Source of the DNA: Clostridiales bacterium UBA1380
Lineage (GTDB): Bacteria > Bacillota > Clostridia > Oscillospirales > CAG-272
Assembly (NCBI GenBank): GCA_002305445.1
Contig: DBRA01000026.1
Span: 26,439-48,667, forward strand
Reading direction: 5' to 3'
Length of the DNA stretch: 22,229 bases
The first letter of the stretch is position 1, and every line of letters begins with the position of its first letter. A program made the translations under genes and the position numbers. A model generated the notes under the pieces. That model searched no databases and had not been told where the DNA came from. It saw only the letters and a program-made list of their open reading frames with translations. Of this stretch, positions 16,966-22,229 are shown in pieces.

Positions 16966-17643
16966 ATGTTCAAACACGAAAAACAGCTTTTCCATCCCGT
17001 CGCAATCGAAAAACCGAACCCCCAGTATGCCGTACTGCTGCAGGAGCAGCTCGGCGGCGGCAACGGCGAGCTGAAGGCCGCGCTGCAGTATATGTCTCAG
17101 AGCTTCCGTATCAAGGATCAGCAGATCAAGGACCTTTTCCTCGACATCGCGGCGGAGGAGCTCGGACACATGGAAATGGTCGCCCAGATGATAAACATGC
17201 TGAACGGCCACGACGTGGACGCCCAGGCGGTCGGCGCCGGCGAGATACAGACACACGTGCTCCTCGGGCTCAACCCGGGACTTATCAACTCCTCCGGTTA
17301 TTCGTGGACCGGCGACTACGTCACCGTTACCGGCGACCTCTGCGCCGACCTGCTTTCGAATATCGCGTCCGAGCAAAGGGCGAAGGTTGTGTACCAGTAT
17401 CTGTACCGCCAGATAGAAGATAAAAAGGTCAGGGAAACCATCGACTTCCTGCTGAACCGCGAGGAGGCGCACAACGCCCTGTTCCGCGAAGCCTTCAATA
17501 AGGTGCAGGATACCGGCTCGAACAAGGACTTCGGCGTCACGGCGGACTCGAGAATCTACTTCGACCTGTCAGGTCCTTCGCCGAGCAACGCTTTCGGTGA
17601 CACGAAAGCCAACCCGCCCAGCTTCAACGATCCGAATAAATAA
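16966..17643 (+). CDS. Manganese catalase, CotJC-like
   Basis: A dimanganese catalase converting hydrogen peroxide to water and oxygen. The 225-residue ferritin-like bundle has the expected metal ligands E35 (GNGELKAALQY), E65 and H68 (EELGHMEM), E136 (ASEQRAK) and H169 (EEAHNALF), in positions similar to the Lactiplantibacillus enzyme. The short length and ends resemble CotJC, a spore coat protein of the same family, so it could act in spores or in vegetative peroxide defence. ATG 16966 is preferred; AAAGGAG (16946-16952) is 13 nt upstream, which is long. GTG at 16954 would add four residues but sits 1 nt from that RBS. It is monocistronic, with its own terminator, and divergent from the Rieske flavoprotein operon. 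Confidence 0.93.
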   Translation: MFKHEKQLFHPVAIEKPNPQYAVLLQEQLGGGNGELKAALQYMSQSFRIKDQQIKDLFLDIAAEELGHMEMVAQMINMLNGHDVDAQAVGAGEIQTHVLLGLNPGLINSSGYSWTGDYVTVTGDLCADLLSNIASEQRAKVVYQYLYRQIEDKKVRETIDFLLNREEAHNALFREAFNKVQDTGSNKDFGVTADSRIYFDLSGPSPSNAFGDTKANPPSFNDPNK

Positions 17644-17650
17644 TATAAAG

Positions 17651-17690
17651 ATACCCGATGAAATGCAATGAGGTTTCATCGGGTATTTTA
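17651..17690 (+). terminator. Terminator of the manganese catalase gene
   Basis: ATACCCGATGAAA (17651-17663) pairs perfectly with 17674-17686 around a 10-nt loop, followed by a T-rich tail. Confidence 0.88.
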
Positions 17691-17742
17691 TATAATAAAT
17701 ATTAATGCTTATATGACTGCGATATCATTTTTTCGTTGAGTA

Positions 17743-17771
17743 TTGACAAAAACAGCTATTTACCGTATTAT
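17743..17771 (+). promoter_or_regulatory. Strong promoter of the DUF3788 gene
   Basis: A perfect TTGACA (17743-17748), a 17-nt spacer and TATTAT (17766-17771). It implies an untranslated leader of about 130 nt before the ATG at 17908. I see no riboswitch fold or terminator in that leader. Confidence 0.75.
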
Positions 17772-17907
17772 AGCATATAATGGAAATTCTATCAAGCGGG
17801 TTAATACCTTTTACCAAAAGCGAGCCGTCATTTATCACAGCCGCTTACGCAGCTTTTATTTATGTGAACGTAATAAATCATAAAATTTTTTAGCGAAGGA
17901 GACTTTT

Positions 17908-18330
17908 ATGATCAACATCGAAGACAGTTCATATGCGCCGAACATGTCCGAGATAAGTGAGATGGTTGCGAACGAAACATTCGACGAGCTGTACCGGTAT
18001 ATGATAAGCGAGTATCAGGCGCTCATGAAGATCGAGTACAGCCGCGAAGCTGCGTTCAAGGGCTGGAACGTCAAGTATAGAAAATCCGGCAGGACGCTCT
18101 GCACCGTCTATCCGCGATCAGGACACTTTATGCTGCTGCTCGTGGTCGGGCAGAAGGAAAAGCAGCGGGTCGAAGACCTGCTGCCGGAGATGTCGGAAGA
18201 ATTCCGAAACGCATACAATCGTACCCAGGAGTGGATGGGTCAGCGCTGGATGATGTTCGACATTTCGGTACATACGGCGCTTCTCGACGATATACTGAAG
18301 GTCGTCAGAATCCGCAGGGAGAGCAAGTAA
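17908..18330 (+). CDS. DUF3788 family protein
   Basis: A soluble protein of 140 aa with no signal peptide. The centre carries the DUF3788 pattern: GWNVKYRKSGRTLCTVYPRSGHFMLLLVVGQKE (about 52-84), followed by helices and a terminal WMMFDISV strand with DDILKVVRIRR. The function of the family is unknown. AAGGAG is 7 nt before the ATG. The gene stands alone after a strong promoter with a long leader. No terminator is obvious in the 195 bp between it and the tmRNA end. Confidence 0.82.
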   Translation: MINIEDSSYAPNMSEISEMVANETFDELYRYMISEYQALMKIEYSREAAFKGWNVKYRKSGRTLCTVYPRSGHFMLLLVVGQKEKQRVEDLLPEMSEEFRNAYNRTQEWMGQRWMMFDISVHTALLDDILKVVRIRRESK

Positions 18331-18470
18331 GGCGTCTATTTTTATTCGCACGTAATGTATCTCCGGTATGATATTTATTCTGATAAAAACAGTTTTTGCT
18401 TATACATACAACAGTTGCGGTAAGCTGCAAGCATCATCGCCGTCGTCTGCATGCACATAAAGTGAGATGT

Positions 18471-18516
18471 AAAAGAGCTGCATCTACACTGGTTTGTAAC
18501 CTGTATAGATGCAGCT
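18471..18516 (-). terminator. Terminator downstream of ssrA
   Basis: On the minus strand AGCTGCATCTATAC (18503-18516) pairs with 18476-18489 (one G-U pair) and is followed by CTTTT. It lies 10 nt beyond the tmRNA 3' end. Confidence 0.85.
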
Positions 18517-18525
18517 TATGTTTTA

Positions 18526-18871
18526 TGGAGGCGAGGGGAGTCGAACCCCTGTCCGAAAATTCCTTGGCACGACTTTCTCCGGGTGCAGACGGTCTATTGC
18601 GTTTCCCGCCGGTGAAGCCGGCCGTCAGGCCTCACCGGATCGGTATCCCTTTGATACACGGCCGCTGCAAGGGCGAACTCACAGCCGCGTTCCCCACTTA
18701 GGTTACGCCCGGATCAGGCCCGTGGGCCTTCCTGACCGGACGGCTGCATTACGCAGCGAGTAACTGATTGTTATCAGCGTTTATTTTTAAGTCGGAACCT
18801 TTTAAGGAGATTGCTCCATGCTCCACCCGCTTATCGAACCTCAAAATCTCCGTCGAAACCTTTACGCCCCC
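18526..18871 (-). ncRNA. ssrA: Transfer-messenger RNA (tmRNA)
   Basis: A tmRNA of about 346 nt that rescues stalled ribosomes together with SmpB. The 5' end GGGGGCGTAAAGGTTTCGAC and 3' end GGTTCGACTCCCCTCGCCTCC are the conserved tRNA-like halves; GGGGGCG pairs with CGCCTCC as the acceptor stem (one G-U). The CCA is not encoded. The tag frame is at 18749-18778, GCT GAT ... GCT GCG TAA, giving (A)ADNNQLLAA if GCT is the resume codon; the stop is certain, the resume codon is inferred. The remaining sequence fits the pseudoknot region. It lies only 30 bp after the nitroreductase gene with no recognisable promoter, and smpB is upstream on the same strand. Confidence 0.96.
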
Positions 18872-18877
18872 GTGTAG

Positions 18878-18895
18878 AGCCGGCTGTTGCCGGCT
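18878..18895 (-). other. Hairpin between the nitroreductase gene and ssrA
   Basis: A perfect 7-bp GC-rich stem AGCCGGC/GCCGGCT with a 4-nt loop, ending 6 nt before the tmRNA 5' end. On the minus strand no U-tract follows, so it is a poor terminator. It could shield or mark a precursor processing site (inference). Confidence 0.5.
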
Positions 18896-18901
18896 GAATT
18901 T

Positions 18902-19807
18902 TTACAGCTTAATTTCTGTGTCTTTTCCCTTCGGCTTGATAACCGCGCCTTCCATGTCGCAGTCCTCGAAGGTGACGTTTTTCATCGAGCACCCCTTGAA
19001 CACAGCGTTGTCGAAGCACGGCGATTCAAACTGCGCTTCGTTGAAATCAACGCAGCCAAAGAAACTTTGAGACAGGTTCAGACCGCCGAAAAACGTCTTC
19101 GTCATGTTGATGTCGCTGAACCGCACGCCCTCCATGTTTATGTTCGAGAACTCCGCATGGTCAAGGTTGATGTTTTCGAAAAGAGCATGCGAGAAGTTGA
19201 CGTCGTTGAATATCGCGTCAGGCGCCGAAACACCGCGAATCGTCATCGGCTCTTTCTTGTCATCCGGGCGCTTCTCGGGTTCATCAGCCGCCGCTTCGCC
19301 GACCACCGTTAAAACATCGGCAAGCGGCTTGCGGTCGCGCTTCGGCGGCATGAATGCCGGTTCGCCGACAGGAACGATCGCCACAATATTGTATTTATCG
19401 GGTATGTCGAGTATTTTTCGGCACTCGTCTTCATTGAACGCGCCCATCCAGCAGCCGCCGAGCCCCATGTCCACCGCCTTCAGCAGAAGGTTCTCCAGCG
19501 CCGCCGCGGTGTCCTGCAGTATAAACAGGTTCTTAGCTCTTTCGCCGAAGCGCGATACTATTGCTTCTCCGTCCGTGCACACGACGAAAATCACCGGCGC
19601 GGTCGTCGCCCATTCGGAGCAGACCTGCTTAAACTGCGCTTTCTTTTCAGGGTCGGTCACGGCGTAGAAATGCCACGACTGCATATTGCACGCGCTCGGA
19701 GCCTGTATCGCCGCGTCGACAAGCCCCGTTATTTCGGCTGCGGACAGCTTACGGGAAGTGAAGCTCCTTATACTGCGTCTGGAGTACAATACATCATTAA
19801 ATTCCAT
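18902..19807 (-). CDS. Nitroreductase fused to a pentapeptide-repeat domain
   Basis: A 301-residue fusion. Residues 1-170 are an FMN-dependent nitroreductase: the N-terminal SRRSIRSF phosphate-binding motif, the APSACNMQSWHF loop, AALENLLLKAVDMGLGGCWMG, and VPVGEPA near the end. A charged linker (about 171-192) follows. Residues 196-290 are a pentapeptide-repeat quadrilateral helix: F, L, M or I falls at every fifth position from 200 to 290, 19 in a row (for example SHALF ENINL DHAEF). The usual nitroreductase ends near 170, so the tail is an added module, probably for protein binding. AAAGGAG supports the ATG. It lies between smpB and ssrA on the same strand, 101 nt after smpB, and no clear promoter was found for it. 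Confidence 0.9.
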   Translation of the reverse strand: MEFNDVLYSRRSIRSFTSRKLSAAEITGLVDAAIQAPSACNMQSWHFYAVTDPEKKAQFKQVCSEWATTAPVIFVVCTDGEAIVSRFGERAKNLFILQDTAAALENLLLKAVDMGLGGCWMGAFNEDECRKILDIPDKYNIVAIVPVGEPAFMPPKRDRKPLADVLTVVGEAAADEPEKRPDDKKEPMTIRGVSAPDAIFNDVNFSHALFENINLDHAEFSNINMEGVRFSDINMTKTFFGGLNLSQSFFGCVDFNEAQFESPCFDNAVFKGCSMKNVTFEDCDMEGAVIKPKGKDTEIKL

Positions 19808-19908
19808 GATTTTATGCTCCTTTTAATATATTACTTCATTCGCGTTTTAGCCGTTTGCCGTTTTATGTTAGTCAGCTGCCTTATTCGGCATTTGACTTTT
19901 TACAGCGT

Positions 19909-20388
19909 TCAGTCGTCATATCTGCCTTTCGATTTCTGTACTCTGTCTATATCGCGGGCCGCCTGGCGTTTCGCGTCGGATTCGCGCTTGTCGTACAGTT
20001 TTTTGCCCTTGCAGAGCCCGAGTTCAACCTTGACGTTGCTGCCCGAAAAATACAGCGACAGCGGCACGAGCGTACAGCCGTCCTGCCCGACCGCACCCGC
20101 GAGCTTCATGATTTCTCGCTTGTGCATCAAGAGCTTTTTGTCGCGAAGCGGATCGCGGTTGAAGATGTTCCCTTTTTCATACGGGCTGATGTGCATGCCG
20201 ACGGCGAAGATTTCGCCGCCCTTTATCGTGCAGTATGAATCCTTCAGGTTGACGGAGCCGTTTCTGATGCTTTTAACCTCTGTGCCGTAAAGAGCGATTC
20301 CGGCTTCGAAGGAGTCGAGCACAAAATACTCGTGGCGGGCAGCTTTATTCTGCACGATAACTTTTTTGCCTGTCTTTTTCGCGTCCAC
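19909..20388 (-). CDS. smpB: SsrA-binding protein SmpB
   Basis: SmpB binds the tRNA-like part of tmRNA and guides it into stalled ribosomes. The 159 residues cover the full family: KVIVQNKAARHEYF start, the GIALYGTEVKSIRNGSVNLKDSY barrel segment, the HISPYEKGNIFNRDPLRDKKLLMHKREI loop, LYFSGSNVKVELGLCKGKKLYDKRE, and the basic C-terminal tail that becomes helical in the decoding centre. The start is GTG, 6 nt after GGAGGA; an overlapping ATG five bases upstream is out of frame. It has a strong promoter. The nitroreductase-pentapeptide gene and ssrA follow on the same strand, which suggests one transcription unit. Confidence 0.97.
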   Translation of the reverse strand: MDAKKTGKKVIVQNKAARHEYFVLDSFEAGIALYGTEVKSIRNGSVNLKDSYCTIKGGEIFAVGMHISPYEKGNIFNRDPLRDKKLLMHKREIMKLAGAVGQDGCTLVPLSLYFSGSNVKVELGLCKGKKLYDKRESDAKRQAARDIDRVQKSKGRYDD

Positions 20389-20420
20389 CCATACTCCTCC
20401 TTTTAGAATCCATACAGCGT

Positions 20421-20449
20421 ATTATAACACATCCGGCGCGGGATTTCAA
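20421..20449 (-). promoter_or_regulatory. Strong extended -10 promoter of smpB
   Basis: On the minus strand TTGAAA (20444-20449), a 17-nt spacer and TATAAT (20421-20426) preceded by TGT, an extended -10. The first transcribed base is about 26 nt upstream of the GTG start. Confidence 0.8.
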
Positions 20450-20556
20450 GCGAAATCGGTCGCAGCCAATATTTTTCATAATTTAATTCAAAACAAAATT
20501 AAACGGTCGAGCATATTATCTTTTTCTAATTAACCATGGAATTATTTATAATTTTA

Positions 20557-20565
20557 TGTTATAAT
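20557..20565 (+). promoter_or_regulatory. Extended -10 promoter of the LysR gene
   Basis: TGTTATAAT is an extended -10 with no good -35 (TGGAAT at the expected position). It lies between the in-frame ATG at 20536 and the TTG at 20593, so transcripts from it can only use the later start. Confidence 0.6.
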
Positions 20566-20592
20566 ACGGCTTATATTACGGAGGCGATCACA

Positions 20593-21471
20593 TTGACATT
20601 ACGACACCTGAAATTATTTACGGCTGTCTGTGACGAGGGTTCGGTCACAAAGGCCGCTGAAAAATTATATGTCTCTCAACCTTCGGTTTCTCTTGCAATC
20701 CGCGAACTCGAAGAACATTACGGCGTCCCGCTTTTCGACAGAGTCTCGAAACGGCTTTATATCACGGAGGCGGGCAAGACGCTTCTCGATTTCGCGCGGC
20801 GCACGGCTGCGCTGACAGAGGAGGCCGAAACGGCTGTCACAAGCTCGCGCCGCCTTCGCGTCGGATCGTCGATAACGGTCGGCACGCGGTTTATGGCCGG
20901 GTATGTCAAGCAGTTCGCGCAGATCATGCCGGATGTGAAGGTTTTTGTGACGATCGCGTCGTCCAGCCATATCGAGGAGATGATACTGAAGAACGAGCTC
21001 GACATAGCTTTCATCGAGGGCTCGGTTCACGACCCGCTCATCGACTCGCAAACGTATCTGCGCGACAACATCATCATAATCGCACCGCGCGGATACCGCG
21101 CCGCACACGAAAACGTCACGCCGGAGTCAATTTTCGCCGAGCCGTTTCTTCTCCGCGAGAAAGGCAGCGGAACGCGCGAACTTTTCGATGTCACGGTGTC
21201 GTCTCTCGGATTTTCGGCAAACGTCATGTGGGAAAGCTCGTCTACCGAGGCGCTGATCAACGCCGTCGCAGCCGGCCTCGGCCTTTCGGCGCTGCCGAAA
21301 ATGCTCGTAGACGAGAGAGTCGCCGCGGGCGACGTCGAAATCCTCGATATAGACGGTATCAATATGCAGCGAAGCTATATTATGATCCGTCTGCACGGAA
21401 GATATATCTCCGAAGCGTCGAAAAATTTCGCCGCCGTTGTGACGGAGGGCGGACAGTCTGCTAAGAATTAA
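20593..21471 (+). CDS. LysR-family transcriptional regulator
   Basis: A 292-residue LysR regulator. Residues 1-60 hold the winged HTH (LRHLKLFTAVCDEGSVTKAAEKLYVSQPSVSLAIRELEEHYGVPLFDR), followed by a linker helix and a two-lobed effector domain (about 85-285; RVGSSITVGTRFMAGYV start, ELDIAFIEG, and GLGLSALPKMLV). The start is TTG at 20593, with GGAGG 8 nt upstream; this is where family members begin. The ligand cannot be inferred. The next gene, an EamA exporter, follows after 63 nt on the same strand and could be cotranscribed or regulated by it. Upstream, smpB is divergent. Confidence 0.92.
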   Translation: MTLRHLKLFTAVCDEGSVTKAAEKLYVSQPSVSLAIRELEEHYGVPLFDRVSKRLYITEAGKTLLDFARRTAALTEEAETAVTSSRRLRVGSSITVGTRFMAGYVKQFAQIMPDVKVFVTIASSSHIEEMILKNELDIAFIEGSVHDPLIDSQTYLRDNIIIIAPRGYRAAHENVTPESIFAEPFLLREKGSGTRELFDVTVSSLGFSANVMWESSSTEALINAVAAGLGLSALPKMLVDERVAAGDVEILDIDGINMQRSYIMIRLHGRYISEASKNFAAVVTEGGQSAKN

Positions 21472-21534
21472 CCTTTCAGGTTTTGCGGATACATATTCTG
21501 ACATCTGCCATGTCATATGACGCCGGAGCCGTTG

Positions 21535-22229
21535 ATGGATAATAATACCGCTCTGATAAAGAACAAACGCTACGTTCTCTGCGCATTCGCGGCCGCGTTG
21601 CTGTACGCGCTGAACGCGCCGGTTTCGAAGCTGCTTTTAAATGACATACCCGCGACGCTGCTTGCCGGGATACTGTATCTCGGCGCAGGGGCGGGTGTGT
21701 TTTTGCTCCGTGTACTGTCGCCGAACCGTAAAAAAGAAGCCGCTCTGTCGCGCGCGGATCTCCCGTATACGGTCGGAATGGTCGTGCTCGACGTTGCGGC
21801 GCCGATACTGCTGATGCTGGGGCTGTCCACATCGAGCGCGGCGAGCGCGGTGCTGCTCAACAACTTCGAGATCGTCGCGACAGCCGTGTTCGCGCTGACC
21901 TTTTTCGGCGAAAAAATCTCCGCGCGCCTGTGGGCTGCGATCGGGCTCATCACGACGGCGAGCATCCTCCTGTCGGTCGACGGGGCGACCGGGTTAGGCT
22001 TCTCTTTCGGGTCGCTTCTGATACTTCTCGCCTGCGTCTGCTGGGGGCTTGAAAACAACTGCACCCGCAGGCTATCGTCGAAGGATCCGATGCAGATCGT
22101 CATAATCAAAGGGCTCTGCTCGGGTGCCGCTTCCCTTTCAATCGGGCTGGCCGTGGGCGAGCGCACGACTGATGTTTTAACCGTAATCGCCGCGCTTGTT
22201 CTCGGCTTCTTCGCGTACGGGCTCAGCAT
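21535..22229 (+). CDS. EamA/DMT-superfamily transporter, C-terminus missing
   Basis: A membrane transporter cut by the right edge after 231 codons. The first EamA unit has five predicted helices: about 13-34 (YVLCAFAAALLYALNAPVSK), 42-60, 78-97, 102-120 (SAASAVLLNNFEIVATAVFA) and 126-146. The conserved FFGEKIS loop sits before the fifth helix. A second unit starts near 155 (LILLACVCWGLENN, the typical repeat of the first helix). Family members export amino acids, metabolites or drugs; the substrate is unknown. GGAG at 21525-21528 is 6 nt before the ATG. It follows the LysR gene after 63 nt. Confidence 0.88.
   Translation, partial: MDNNTALIKNKRYVLCAFAAALLYALNAPVSKLLLNDIPATLLAGILYLGAGAGVFLLRVLSPNRKKEAALSRADLPYTVGMVVLDVAAPILLMLGLSTSSAASAVLLNNFEIVATAVFALTFFGEKISARLWAAIGLITTASILLSVDGATGLGFSFGSLLILLACVCWGLENNCTRRLSSKDPMQIVIIKGLCSGAASLSIGLAVGERTTDVLTVIAALVLGFFAYGLS

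Noticed and set aside
17772..17907. Possible riboswitch in the long leader of the DUF3788 gene
   Set aside because: No known aptamer motif, terminator or sequestering hairpin could be recognised; only short imperfect repeats of GCCG are present.
18509..18763. Open frames inside the tmRNA
   Set aside because: The sequence is explained fully by conserved tmRNA structure; the peptides have no family resemblance.
20536..20592. ATG start for a 19-residue longer LysR protein
   Set aside because: It precedes the TATAAT box of the likely promoter and has no RBS; the TTG at 20593 has GGAGG at 8 nt and matches the family start.

Overview
The window looks like a chromosomal segment of a strictly anaerobic Bacillota bacterium (class Clostridia, perhaps Oscillospirales or Christensenellales). 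The evidence is GC-rich third codon positions, strong AGGAGG-type ribosome binding sites, AT-rich sigma-A promoters, simple hairpin terminators, a class I hybrid cluster protein, a CotJC-like manganese catalase, a C-terminal PQTGD anchor motif and a clostridial-type tmRNA. No insertion sequence, phage gene, rRNA, tRNA or CRISPR array was seen. The genus cannot be fixed from this sequence alone.

Layout. (1) 1-481, minus: nusB, overlapping by ATGA a TsaD-like gene that runs off the left edge. (2) 686-3678, plus: a secreted M23 peptidase, then an envelope operon of a four-TM protein, an anchored SGNH hydrolase and a DUF4358 lipoprotein, ending in a bidirectional terminator. (3) 3769-9102: a redox block with a CoA-disulfide reductase/rhodanese fusion, a Crp/Fnr regulator, thioredoxin, a second Crp/Fnr regulator (HcpR-like) and hcp. 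The trxA and hcp promoters carry palindromes where a Crp/Fnr activator would sit. (4) 9387-13239: an XRE regulator with a helical-repeat tail, a secreted LamG-like protein with a PQTGD anchor, a DUF1905/YdeI protein and a calcineurin-like phosphatase. (5) 13398-17643: a minus-strand operon of a FAD/Rieske oxidoreductase, a YyaL-type thioredoxin-fold protein and a 68-residue half-rubrerythrin, divergent from a manganese catalase. (6) 17908-18330: a DUF3788 protein. (7) 18471-20449, minus: a trans-translation locus of smpB, a nitroreductase fused to a pentapeptide-repeat helix, and ssrA. It appears to be a single transcription unit between the strong smpB promoter and the hairpin after ssrA. (8) 20557-22229, plus: a LysR regulator followed by an EamA/DMT exporter cut by the right edge.

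The common theme is coping with oxygen, peroxide, NO and disulfide stress: CoADR, Trx, Hcp, Mn catalase, rubrerythrin-like protein, Rieske flavoprotein and nitroreductase, with two Crp/Fnr regulators placed among them. The most unusual element is the nitroreductase-pentapeptide fusion between smpB and ssrA. It ends 30 bp before the tmRNA, with no recognisable ssrA promoter in the gap. The two-helix rubrerythrin-like protein in the YyaL/Rieske operon and the class II-like trxA operator also merit attention.
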